Shown here: positions 34,770-42,983 of the stretch, one piece after another
How positions within the stretch are numbered: position 1 is the first letter of the stretch
Layout of the letters: the number at the start of each line of letters is the position of its first letter
Source: a virus
Direction: 5' to 3' (one strand)
DNA: 64,000 nt
IMG/VR virus record: IMGVR_UViG_3300002138_000147
Location: 105,128-169,127 of that record
Translations under genes and position numbers: made by a program
Notes under the pieces: generated by a model
Told to the model about the DNA's origin: nothing
Seen by the model: only the letters and a program-made list of their open reading frames with translations
Databases searched by the model: none

Positions 34770-36482
34770 ATGGCAGGACATAATCCATATAGACAACAAA
34801 ATACAAATATGCTGGCGGGTCTTGTACCACAACAAGGGTCAGGATTTTTTGGTAATGCACTTACACGACTATCAAAATTTAGTAGACGTTACGGTGATGC
34901 TATTTTGACTAATGCTAAAGGTATACATGCTAACGAAGAGCGATCTATGATCACCGATTCTGATGGTTTTAGTTATGCACGTTTCTCAAGTAAAATGAAT
35001 GCAATTATGCAAGAGAAAACTTCTATTGCATCATTGTCAGCAGATTATGCAACAAAGTTACCAATTTTACAAGAATATGCTAAGAAAGGTGACATTAGTA
35101 CATTTGTTACAAAAATGACAAATGAACTTATAGTTTATGGTAAAAATAAACGTTTCTGTGATATGGTTGATATGCCAAAAGAATATCCTGAAACAGTTCG
35201 TGAATCTGCTCGTGATATCTTCGATAATATTTATGATATGTTTGGTTTTAATATTAAAACACAAGCTTGGGATATTTGCCGCGACTGGCTTGTAGAAGGT
35301 TACATATCGTATGAAATTATCTATGATGACAAGCGAAAAAACATTATAGGATTTCAGAAATTAGATCCACGTACATTAATGCCTATTTCAGATCCTGAAA
35401 CAAAAATCATATTTTGGCTACAAACAATTCCTGAAAGTAATGTTCGACGTTTACTTATTGATGCCGAAGTTATTTATATTTCATATGCTGGTGGATCTAC
35501 TTATATGGAAACATCTTATGTTGAACCACTTATTAGACCATATAACGAATTGAAAAGTATTGAACGCTCACGTTTGATGTTCAACCTTATTAATGCGACA
35601 ATGCATAAAAAATTCGGTATTCCAACAACGGGTTTAAGTCAAGCACAAGCAGAACAGGAAATCGCAACATTAATTGCAGATTACAAAGATTACGTTGTGT
35701 TTGATGATACAACCGGAGAGATCTATATCGACGGTTCTAAGGACCTTCCATACTCAAAAGAGTATTGGTTCCCTAAAGGTGAAGATAATTCACCAGAGAT
35801 GGAGATTCTACAACCAGGTGGAGCAGATCTTAATGAAAGTGATATACTTAATTGGTTTAAGAATGCATTTAAAGATGCTACTAAATTTCCATTAACTAGA
35901 CTTGATAAATCAATAGGTGGTGGTAACATTTACATGATTGGTGGAGATATGACACATGATGATAAAAACTTTGACCAGTTTATCGACCGTGTTCAAGAGA
36001 TTTTCAAAGAAATTCTTGTAAAGCCATTACGCACACAACTTTGTTTAAATTTTCCAGAACTTGAAAAGAAAAAAGATTTTGATAGTGATGTAGACATTAC
36101 GTTTTATGGTAATTCGGAAATTATTGAAGCAAAAGCATTAGCAAATTTACAAGCTAAAGTAAACATTGTTGGTGAACTACAAAATGCATTTAAACGTGAT
36201 GAAGATAAATCATTCTTTCACCATGATTTCTTAGCTATGAAATACCTTGGGTTATCTGAAGAAGATCTTAAGCTTAATGAAAAAATGTGGCAAGAATCTC
36301 CTGGTGGTGGTGGTGGAACACCAGGAGATACAAGTGGTGGCGGAGGCGGTCTTGGCGGCGGTGATATGGGTGGAGACCTTGGTGATATGGAAGGTGGCGA
36401 TATGGGAGCTCAACCTGATTTAGGTGCTGATGACACTGCTGGAGCGCAACCAGAAGCTCCGACTGAAGAACCAGTTCAATAA
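34770..36482 (+). CDS. 20: Portal protein (T4 gp20-like, 570 aa)
   Basis: Typical T4 portal landmarks: RDWLVEGYISYEIIYDD, KNIIGFQKLDPRTLMPI, EVIYISYAGG, RPYNELKSIERSRLMF, the LPYSKEYWFPKGED segment, DLNESDILNWFKNAFKDATKFPLTRL (two adjoining pieces), and a DVDITFYGNSEIIEAKALANL C-core. A Gly-rich, AQP-containing acidic tail (~505-570) is extra. Dodecameric portals form the DNA entry channel at one capsid vertex. Confidence 0.95.
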   Translation: MAGHNPYRQQNTNMLAGLVPQQGSGFFGNALTRLSKFSRRYGDAILTNAKGIHANEERSMITDSDGFSYARFSSKMNAIMQEKTSIASLSADYATKLPILQEYAKKGDISTFVTKMTNELIVYGKNKRFCDMVDMPKEYPETVRESARDIFDNIYDMFGFNIKTQAWDICRDWLVEGYISYEIIYDDKRKNIIGFQKLDPRTLMPISDPETKIIFWLQTIPESNVRRLLIDAEVIYISYAGGSTYMETSYVEPLIRPYNELKSIERSRLMFNLINATMHKKFGIPTTGLSQAQAEQEIATLIADYKDYVVFDDTTGEIYIDGSKDLPYSKEYWFPKGEDNSPEMEILQPGGADLNESDILNWFKNAFKDATKFPLTRLDKSIGGGNIYMIGGDMTHDDKNFDQFIDRVQEIFKEILVKPLRTQLCLNFPELEKKKDFDSDVDITFYGNSEIIEAKALANLQAKVNIVGELQNAFKRDEDKSFFHHDFLAMKYLGLSEEDLKLNEKMWQESPGGGGGTPGDTSGGGGGLGGGDMGGDLGDMEGGDMGAQPDLGADDTAGAQPEAPTEEPVQ

Positions 36483-36509
36483 ACAAAATATAAAACAAAC
36501 AAAAATATA

Positions 36510-36534
36510 AAAGGGACACTAATAGTGTCCCTTT
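36510..36534 (+). terminator. Rho-independent terminator
   Basis: Perfect 11-bp stem AAAGGGACACT/AGTGTCCCTTT with a three-base loop, then T-rich sequence. Confidence 0.8.
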
Positions 36535-36564
36535 GTTTTTAGGAAAAATATGGTCGTTTGGGTT

Positions 36565-36574
36565 CAATATATAG
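36565..36574 (+). promoter_or_regulatory. Late promoter-like motif CAATATATAG
   Basis: GGTTCAATATATAGATAATA, 24 nt before ATG 36599. Confidence 0.5.
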
Positions 36575-36598
36575 ATAATAAAAAATGTTTTAACTATT

Positions 36599-38962
36599 AT
36601 GGAACAAAAACACGTGCTTATAGTTGAACGAGGTGGAGGTAAGCTGGTTCAAGAAAGTATTCAGGAACCTGCTACTCTCGGTCGACACAGACCTAAGCTT
36701 AGTGGTAACTTTACTCAATTTGATGTTGAGAACAGAAATAAACGTTACTATACAGCTGAGAACTTCGTTCCTGTAATGAACAGACTTCTCGAAAAGAAAC
36801 AAACTTTAGGTGTATTATACGGTGAATTCGATCACCCAGATGTATTTGATATTGCTGGTAAGAATGTATCACATACAATTGATAACCTTGTTTACAATGA
36901 GGCAAACAACTGTATTGATGGTACTATTAAGTTATTAAACACAAGACTTGGTAAAGATGCTCAAGCAATTATTGAAGATGGTGAACCAATCTTTGTATCT
37001 TCTCGTGCTGCTGGTGTAACAAATGCTAGTGGTGTAGTTGCACTTAAAGAACTTTTCACATACGATATTGTACTTGATCCAGGGTTTGCAACTTCTGTTA
37101 TGAGTGTTAACGAATCATATGGTCATTCAATAGGAGACGATGTTGCTTATCGTATCTATGAAATGAATGATTCACAAGTAAACAATTTGTTTAAAGACAA
37201 CAAAAACGATCAAAGAACACATATGGACATCAACGAAATGCGTCTTCTCTTAACTGACGAAGTGGCTAAATTGGAAGCTAAAATTTTTGCTTCTATTCAA
37301 GAAGGAACATCTTCACCTGAGGATGTTAAAGCAATTGTTAACGAACATGCTATGGTGAAAGAAGAATTGGAACAAGTTAAGAAATATCTTGGTGAATTTC
37401 AAAAGAAAATCACTCACCTCATGCAAGAAAATAAAAAACTTTCTGATAACAACCAGAAATTAACTTCTGAGTTGAATGAGACAAATGCATATAATAATCA
37501 CATTGCATCAGGACTTAATAACATTAAAGAAGATCTTACTAAAATCGAAACACGTGTTTCTGATACTGAAGGTTTTGTTGAACATGTTGCTGAAAATACA
37601 CAAGCTAATATACTTTTCACTGAAAGTGTTGCACGTGAAACTGAAATTGCACAAAAATTTGCTGAATATGTTGCAAATGAAACTAAAATTACACAAGGAT
37701 TTAGTGAGCATATTGCAAATGAAGCTAAACTTACACGTGAATTCAGTGAATATATCGCAAATGAAAGTAAAAACACACGTGAATTTGCTGAATATGTTGC
37801 AAATGAAGCACATACAGTTCAAGGTTTTATTGAATACGTTGCTAATGAATCTAACAAAGATGAAATTTATTTAAGTTACATTGCTGAGCAAGTTGATGGT
37901 ATTGTTGGATATAATACCGAATTGGTTACACGTTTAAAAGCAACAACACCAGTTCTTGAGTCAGTTTCTGACGAAGACAGTATTCACGGTATTGCTGACA
38001 TCAACGAATTCCTTGGAAATGATGAAGAATTTTCTAACATCATTACAGAAGATCCGGCAGCTGAAGATTTAACATCAGGTGAAGAAGAAGAAGAAGATTC
38101 TACTGATAATACAGCAGAAGTTCAAGAAGAACCTGCAAACCTTGATGGTGGCATGGACACTAATTTTGGTGCTGAAATGGGGGTTGAAGGTGAAACTGAA
38201 ACTGAACCTGTAATGGTACCTGTAATGGATCCAGCAATGGATAATACAGAATTAGGATCAGAACTACCAATTGATAATGTTTCTTTTGAAGCAACTCTTT
38301 TACAACAACTTGTTAAAATACTTACAACTGATGAAACAGGTATTGTAATGGAAATAACTCCAGATAACAAACTTATCATTCAAAAATCGGGTTCTGAAGA
38401 AACTGTTGAAGTTGGTGACGGTGAATATGAATTATTAAACAATTCTGAGGATACAAATATTACTGAAACTGTTACAACTATGCTTGATGAAATTAAAAAA
38501 TCACGTGCATTAGCTAATCAACGTCCGCATTTCATGTCATTCTTGGATGAAGCACAGATTACAAACTTCAAATTGATGGAACCAGAGGTTCAGAACGATA
38601 TCATCCTTGCGATGGAAAATGCTGAGTATTTCTCTGCATCTGATGTTCTTGCACTTATTGGTGAGCAGATGAATAAGACAAATGTTTCATATGAAGATAA
38701 TCTTATTGAAAATATTCCTGCACCATTAAAAGAAGCATGGAATGCTTTGCCACAGGAAAACAAGCTTTCGCTTATTGCTGAGTCAAAATATTTTCACCTG
38801 TCTTCTAAAACAGATGTTAAATCATTCTGGAACACGCGTTCGTTTGCGAAAGTAGTTACAGGAACAGATGCTGTTTTAATCAAAGAATCAGCAGCAAATA
38901 CAACAGCTGATTTCACTACTGACTACGTAGATGCTTTCATGAGCAAGATTAATCAATACTAA
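36599..38962 (+). CDS. 21: Prohead protease fused to scaffold (gp21-gp22-like, 787 aa)
   Basis: Residues ~30-175 match gp21 protease: ENRNKRYYTAENF, LYGEFDHPD (H79), PIFVSSRAAG (S135), then LKELFTYDIVLDPGFA. The rest resembles an internal scaffold. It has a helical region, six 14-residue repeats of the form VANExxxTxxFxEY at ~344-427, an acidic low-complexity stretch (~480-540), and a helical C-terminal domain. In T4, gp21 and gp22 are separate genes. One polypeptide would place the protease inside the prohead stoichiometrically with the scaffold. Confidence 0.85.
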   Translation: MEQKHVLIVERGGGKLVQESIQEPATLGRHRPKLSGNFTQFDVENRNKRYYTAENFVPVMNRLLEKKQTLGVLYGEFDHPDVFDIAGKNVSHTIDNLVYNEANNCIDGTIKLLNTRLGKDAQAIIEDGEPIFVSSRAAGVTNASGVVALKELFTYDIVLDPGFATSVMSVNESYGHSIGDDVAYRIYEMNDSQVNNLFKDNKNDQRTHMDINEMRLLLTDEVAKLEAKIFASIQEGTSSPEDVKAIVNEHAMVKEELEQVKKYLGEFQKKITHLMQENKKLSDNNQKLTSELNETNAYNNHIASGLNNIKEDLTKIETRVSDTEGFVEHVAENTQANILFTESVARETEIAQKFAEYVANETKITQGFSEHIANEAKLTREFSEYIANESKNTREFAEYVANEAHTVQGFIEYVANESNKDEIYLSYIAEQVDGIVGYNTELVTRLKATTPVLESVSDEDSIHGIADINEFLGNDEEFSNIITEDPAAEDLTSGEEEEEDSTDNTAEVQEEPANLDGGMDTNFGAEMGVEGETETEPVMVPVMDPAMDNTELGSELPIDNVSFEATLLQQLVKILTTDETGIVMEITPDNKLIIQKSGSEETVEVGDGEYELLNNSEDTNITETVTTMLDEIKKSRALANQRPHFMSFLDEAQITNFKLMEPEVQNDIILAMENAEYFSASDVLALIGEQMNKTNVSYEDNLIENIPAPLKEAWNALPQENKLSLIAESKYFHLSSKTDVKSFWNTRSFAKVVTGTDAVLIKESAANTTADFTTDYVDAFMSKINQY
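37628..37880 (+). repeat. 42-bp in-frame repeats, about six copies
   Basis: Encode the 14-residue units VARETEIAQKFAEY, VANETKITQGFSEH, IANEAKLTREFSEY and so on inside the protease-scaffold gene. Period is two heptads, suggesting a coiled-coil rod. Confidence 0.8.
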
Positions 38963-38981
38963 ATAATATTGATTAACAGAT

Positions 38982-39008
38982 AGAAAGGGACCTTAATGGT
39001 CCCTTTCT
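38982..39008 (+). terminator. Rho-independent terminator
   Basis: Perfect 11-bp stem AGAAAGGGACC/GGTCCCTTTCT with loop TTAAT. A second weaker hairpin (AATCAATAC.../...TATTGATT) lies at 38951-38974. Confidence 0.8.
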
Positions 39009-39047
39009 TATTTGTATAAAATTGGATTTTTTTGACGTTTTACGATA

Positions 39048-39189
39048 CATATATAATTGTATCAAAAACTATCTAACTCTAATAAACAGAGAGAGTGGGT
39101 TAGTAACTAACGGACTTAATATCCATTTGAACAAAAAACAAGAAGATTCAAAAATTGGAAAAAAAAGACTAAAAACAGTTGATATATAA
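39048..39189 (+). promoter_or_regulatory. Two late promoter-like motifs ahead of the capsid gene
   Basis: CATATATAA at 39048-39056, itself inside a GATACA/TGTATC inverted repeat, and GATATATAA at 39181-39189. A ~120-nt gene-free leader lies between them. Two starts may serve the most abundant virion protein. No open frame of note lies in 38963-39209. Confidence 0.55.
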
Positions 39190-39209
39190 AAAAAATAAAA
39201 AACACAATC

Positions 39210-40961
39210 ATGATAAAAAATTCAAATTTGGTAGTTGACATGGATCGTGCGATCACACGTTGGAAACCAATCGTTGAACGTTTAGGTGTTACTGAGTTAA
39301 CTGACCCTGCTAAATTACGTTCACTTTGTGAATACGCTGAAATGCACTCAACTTCTATTGCTGCTGGTTTCGGTGGTGTAAATGAGAATGCAATGTATGC
39401 TAATGGTGCAAATACACAAGGTATGGGTGCTGTAGTTAATCCAGGTGTTAACCCAATCCCAGGACAAAATGGTTCATTCGGTTCAGGTGACTTGGCACAA
39501 CAAATGCTTCCACCATCATTAAAAATCGCTGCTCACACACCAGGTCTTGATCTTGTTCCTGTGATCAACGTAAACTCTAACCGTATCGATTACCCATTCT
39601 TTGACTGGCAGTATGACAACGTTACAACTGGTCAAACAGATGAACGTGGTTCGGTTATCAAATTCCGTCCAACAGCTGATGCTGACTTAGCAGACCTTAA
39701 GGTTTGGATTCGTACAGCAATGACAGCATACGGTGTAACTGAAACACGTGGTGGTGTTTCAAAAGGACTTTACTTCCAACTTTCTGGTGGTGCATTACCT
39801 GCTGCTGTAGGTGGTTATGATCCAACTGTTGAACCTGCTACTAAAACAGGAGTTGTTAAGTTTGAAGGTTTCTCTCGTATCGATGGTCTTCCAATCTTGC
39901 GTTTCTTCACTCAACAAAACTCTGCATCGTCAGGTGGTTGGGGATTCAACGCTGCACTTAACACATTCCCTAATACTGGTGATATCTTAACACACCTTGG
40001 TGCTGCAACTTTTGAAGCTCCAACAAATGGTGGACTTGTTGATAACGCTGTAGGTGCTGTTAATACTGTACTTCCAGTATCACTTAACGAAGACTTGGTT
40101 CTTGACTTTACTTCTTCAGGTAAAGACGGATTAATGAACCGTGGTGAGTGGGATGTTTCACAAGCTGGTAAAGTTGGACCTGAAATGCGTGTTGCTACAA
40201 TTCAAATTGGTCACGTACACGTATCTGGAGCACTTCGTCTTTCTGAGCTTGGTGATTTCAAAAGAATGTACAACATTGACTTAGTTGAACAAACAAAAGC
40301 TCAATTAGTTAACCAAATCCAACAAAAAATCTCTGTTGAGATCGTTAATAAAGTAAAAGAATTCGGACTTAAAAACCGTGCATCTCTTGCTTCTGCTACA
40401 GGTGCTTCATTAGCTGCATTAACTGCTGCTGGTATCACTGACGGTAAGATCTATGACGTTTCTGTAACAGCTGTGTCTGGTGCTCTTGGTGGTGAAAACT
40501 ACGCTTCACTTGCACGTAAGATCTGGTCTACGATTACGAAAGCTTCTTTCTACATCAAGACTGACGGTCGTATCGGTACTGCTGATTACATCGTAACATC
40601 TGGAGGTATTGCTGCTCTTTTCAACGACATCGCTGGTTATATCATTAACCCATTCAACGCGAAATTCGGTGAAGGACAACTTCAACCAGCTGGTACAATC
40701 AACGGTATCAAAGTATACGTTGACCCTTACCAACGTCCAGAAGATTTAACTATCTACTTAGGACGTGTTGGTAAAGCTGACGAACCAGGTATCAAATTCT
40801 TCGCTTATATGCTTGCAGAAAGCGTTGATGTTGTGTCTGAAAAGACTATGGCTCCACACCTTTACATGTACTCACGATTTGCTGTCGCAGAGTTCGGGTG
40901 GTTTCCTGAAAAACAATACATGGCAATCAAAGTTGAAGACAACAACGGTATCCTTAACTAA
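39210..40961 (+). CDS. 23: Major capsid protein (T4 gp23-like, 583 aa)
   Basis: Follows the gp21/gp22 gene as in T4. Gp23 landmarks: VTELTDPAKLRSLCEYAEM, HTPGLDLVPVINVNSN, FFDWQYDN, and the C-terminal FFAYMLAESVDVVSEKTMAPHLYMY (two adjoining pieces) with RFAVAEFGWFPEKQY. Codons are clearly optimised compared with neighbours (aac, atc, ttc, cgt, ggt), in line with very high expression. The N-terminal ~60 residues may be a propeptide removed by the gp21-like protease (known for T4). Confidence 0.95.
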   Translation: MIKNSNLVVDMDRAITRWKPIVERLGVTELTDPAKLRSLCEYAEMHSTSIAAGFGGVNENAMYANGANTQGMGAVVNPGVNPIPGQNGSFGSGDLAQQMLPPSLKIAAHTPGLDLVPVINVNSNRIDYPFFDWQYDNVTTGQTDERGSVIKFRPTADADLADLKVWIRTAMTAYGVTETRGGVSKGLYFQLSGGALPAAVGGYDPTVEPATKTGVVKFEGFSRIDGLPILRFFTQQNSASSGGWGFNAALNTFPNTGDILTHLGAATFEAPTNGGLVDNAVGAVNTVLPVSLNEDLVLDFTSSGKDGLMNRGEWDVSQAGKVGPEMRVATIQIGHVHVSGALRLSELGDFKRMYNIDLVEQTKAQLVNQIQQKISVEIVNKVKEFGLKNRASLASATGASLAALTAAGITDGKIYDVSVTAVSGALGGENYASLARKIWSTITKASFYIKTDGRIGTADYIVTSGGIAALFNDIAGYIINPFNAKFGEGQLQPAGTINGIKVYVDPYQRPEDLTIYLGRVGKADEPGIKFFAYMLAESVDVVSEKTMAPHLYMYSRFAVAEFGWFPEKQYMAIKVEDNNGILN

Positions 40962-40978
40962 TAAGAACCAAAACATAG

Positions 40979-41004
40979 AAAACCTACTCTTTCGAGTAGG
41001 TTTT
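40979..41004 (+). terminator. Rho-independent terminator
   Basis: AAAACCTACTC/GAGTAGGTTTT stem with loop TTTC and a T-run after the capsid gene. Confidence 0.85.
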
Positions 41005-41009
41005 TTTAT

Positions 41010-41564
41010 TTAAAATAAAAACGATTTAATTTTATTTCTCTTATCCCATCCATTACATTCATCATTATGAAGTTTTTTACCATCGATAATAGTGTACATC
41101 CATTCAGCATCGATTAAATAATCTTCTTCTGTTTTGTCATAGAAAATTACGTCAAATTTAGTAGCTGCTGCGTTGAATCGTTTTTGAAGGTGTTCTTTTC
41201 CTAAAACTGTATATGACGAAGTAGATATTTCTAAATCTCGTTTTTGTGCTTCACGAAATACTTCTTCTACTAGCAATGTAGAATAACCTTTCATTCGATA
41301 GTCTTTGTCTATACTAAGATAACTAATAGCCCAATTATTTTTATTCTTAGCATTCATAGAATAATAACCAACATGTGCAATACCAATAATTTTTTTTCCA
41401 GTCATCAAAAAAGAATAAAATTCTTGGTCCTTACCTAGACATGACATTTCTCTAAAAGAGAAGAAACGGATTCGATCATTTAGTGATATATCTTTTGGCA
41501 TTCCACCATTGTAAAGAAATTTTACAGCATCAATACCATCGAGTGTTACTACTTCTATATGCAT
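41010..41564 (-). CDS. GNAT-family acetyltransferase (184 aa)
   Basis: Acetyl-CoA motif A is visible as ISYLSIDKDYRMKGYSTLLV (strand 4, then R-x-x-G-x-S loop and helix), preceded by IIGIAHVGYYS. The N-terminal ~45 residues are variable. Such enzymes acetylate proteins, small molecules or tRNA; the target is unknown. Conserved-leader promoter at 41585. Confidence 0.8.
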   Translation of the reverse strand: MHIEVVTLDGIDAVKFLYNGGMPKDISLNDRIRFFSFREMSCLGKDQEFYSFLMTGKKIIGIAHVGYYSMNAKNKNNWAISYLSIDKDYRMKGYSTLLVEEVFREAQKRDLEISTSSYTVLGKEHLQKRFNAAATKFDVIFYDKTEEDYLIDAEWMYTIIDGKKLHNDECNGWDKRNKIKSFLF

Positions 41565-41572
41565 AATTTATT

Positions 41573-41592
41573 AATTGAACAGTACAAATATA
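41573..41592 (-). promoter_or_regulatory. TAnnTTTG promoter with conserved leader
   Basis: TATATTTGTACTGTTCAATTAAT on the minus strand (one base differs from the other leaders), first eight bases being the -7 box. Confidence 0.65.
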
Positions 41593-41596
41593 ATAA

Positions 41597-41622
41597 AAAA
41601 AAGATGCCGCGGCATCTTTTTT
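41597..41622. terminator. Palindromic terminator
   Basis: Perfect palindrome centred on GATGCCGCGGCATC with A- and T-runs on both sides. It insulates the GNAT promoter from the disturbed region to its right. Confidence 0.75.
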
Positions 41623-41692
41623 AAAAATTATTTATTTTTGAAACACATAGAACAATCACTACACATATATCGACTATCAGCATAATCAATTA

Positions 41693-41886
41693 GTTAGCGG
41701 TAATACTCCAACACATTACAATCCACTTTTAACCAACGATTCTGTTCTTTTCTTAGGTGTGGTTTAACAATAAAATAACCTTGTGTTTCTCCAATTACAT
41801 CACCATATTCTTTTTCATCAGAATCGTTGGTTAATATGTTCTACCAACATAAAAGCATCTTTACTAAAGCAAGTACTACCGCTAAC
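41693..41886. repeat. Nested inverted repeats
   Basis: The outer arms are GTTAGCGGTAATACT (41693-41707) and AGTACTACCGCTAAC (41872-41886), with one mismatch in 15. The inner arms are TTAACCAACGATTCTG (41729-41744) and CAGAATCGTTGGTTAA (41819-41834), perfect over 16 bp. Both pairs lie within the broken reading frame at 41694-41943. Confidence 0.9.
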
Positions 41887-41943
41887 AGCAATTTGGCTCA
41901 ATGCCTTAGTTTCTTCTTTTTCGCAATCATTTTCTGTACTCAT
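41694..41943 (-). pseudogene. Frame-disrupted small gene
   Basis: ATG 41943 reads MSTENDCEKEETKALSQIAV... for 41 codons to TGA at 41818-41820. A +1-shifted frame then reads NDSDEKEYGDVIGETQGYF..., ending VLEYYR at TAA 41694-41696. The two parts join smoothly only with a one-base shift at the inner inverted repeat. It is a decayed gene, or one needing frameshifting. Its first codons (ATGAGTACAGAAAA) and 31-bp leader are duplicated in front of the gene at 42463. Confidence 0.5.
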
Positions 41944-41954
41944 AATATTTGTGT

Positions 41955-41985
41955 TATTAATTTAATTTATCTGTTTAAACGGCAC
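41955..41985. repeat. 31-bp direct repeat, copy 1
   Basis: Core ATTTATCTGTTTAAACGGCA. An identical 31-bp copy lies at 42469-42499. Each lies just upstream (minus strand) of a gene beginning MSTE. Confidence 0.9.
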
Positions 41986-42003
41986 TAAGCCAAGTTGCAA
42001 AAC

Positions 42004-42013
42004 GTTAGGCGAT
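42004..42013. repeat. 10-bp inverted repeat arm GTTAGGCGAT (partner 42501-42510)
   Basis: The perfect complement ATCGCCTAAC is at 42501-42510. Together they bracket the gene 42029-42463. The sequences fit the integron core patterns GTTRRRY and RYYYAAC, though no integrase or full attC fold is evident. Confidence 0.7.
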
Positions 42014-42028
42014 ATGCCAAGCGTCACC

Positions 42029-42463
42029 CTACAATGGTTGAGTGATTTGGCTGCGAAGTATGTCATAAAACACATTTCTTGACAAAGCACCCAAACAAAT
42101 AAAATCGGGTTCCATTTCATTTAATGCTAATATTTCAGGAATAGCAATGAATAAATCTTCATCAGTAAGTTTTTTAATTAAATCACAATCCATTTCAATA
42201 ACAGTATCCTTTGTTTTGAAATATCGCTGTTGTAAGTATTTTGTATATGCTTGTGTAGCATCAGCAATTACGCCATAGGTTTCATTTGGATTTTGTCTTG
42301 TAGCCCAACAAACGAAAGCACCTTTAAAATCATTAATCATTAAATGAAATTTATCATTTAAATAATTTGCCGAAATATCAGCATTTGTCAATTTGTATTT
42401 TGATTTGTCTTTAATTGTTTTAGGTGTTAAATCAATTACACCATCTTGTTTTTCTGTACTCAT
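42029..42463 (-). CDS. Unknown protein inside repeat-flanked segment (144 aa)
   Basis: MSTEKQDGVIDLTPKTIKDK..., mixed alpha/beta with no recognised motif. The reading frame is intact, unlike its neighbour at 41694-41943, which shares the same leader and first codons. Both may descend from one inserted, duplicated unit (inference). Confidence 0.55.
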   Translation of the reverse strand: MSTEKQDGVIDLTPKTIKDKSKYKLTNADISANYLNDKFHLMINDFKGAFVCWATRQNPNETYGVIADATQAYTKYLQQRYFKTKDTVIEMDCDLIKKLTDEDLFIAIPEILALNEMEPDFICLGALSRNVFYDILRSQITQPL

Positions 42464-42468
42464 TTTTA

Positions 42469-42499
42469 TATTAATTTAATTTATCTGTTTAAACGGCAC
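42469..42499. repeat. 31-bp direct repeat, copy 2
   Basis: Identical to 41955-41985, 514 bp away. Adjoins ATCGCCTAAC at 42501-42510. Confidence 0.9.
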
Positions 42500-42505
42500 A
42501 ATCGC

Positions 42506-42982
42506 CTAACATCGATCATGTTGAACTGATCTGCAAGCATTCATGTAATTAATCAGTTTGTTTTCAAAATAATTAAATCGTGGATGGTCTAATGCAAGAT
42601 CTGGACTTCGCAAATGAATTAGTCCCTTAAAAGGATCACATGACAATTCAATGGTAGAATTTATATGATTAACATCAGCAAATATCCACATACTATCAAG
42701 GTCATCCATTTCACCAACTAACTTACTCCAACCAGTTGTGGTACCCGCTGTATGATGTTTTGTATAACCACGTGATTGCATTATTTCAGCGCATTCAACA
42801 TCGGTATATTTACCTTCTTTTGGTTTCTCTTTTGTACTAACAATAGATTGTAAAAATTGAACAAGCATTTCAGATACAAATTTATCAGCTTGATCATTTA
42901 TTGCTTGTCTCTTATCAACTGATACGTCTGCAAGATCATACAATTGATTAACAATATTCATTGCAATTTTTTGTGTTTTCAT
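42506..42982 (-). CDS. Unknown protein downstream of polymerase half (158 aa)
   Basis: MKTQKIAMNIVNQLYDLADVS..., helical start and alpha/beta middle (SMWIFADVNHINSTIELSCD). Its TAG stop lies inside the repeat arm GTTAGGC, so the last codons may have been created by an insertion. Separated from the polymerase stop by 1 nt, so co-transcribed. No motif recognised. Confidence 0.55.
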   Translation of the reverse strand: MKTQKIAMNIVNQLYDLADVSVDKRQAINDQADKFVSEMLVQFLQSIVSTKEKPKEGKYTDVECAEIMQSRGYTKHHTAGTTTGWSKLVGEMDDLDSMWIFADVNHINSTIELSCDPFKGLIHLRSPDLALDHPRFNYFENKLINYMNACRSVQHDRC

Positions 42983-42983
42983 A

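Noticed and set aside
42004-42510. Genuine integron gene cassette
   Set aside because: Only the short core-like arms fit; no full attC fold and no integron integrase were visible, so kept only as a hypothesis.
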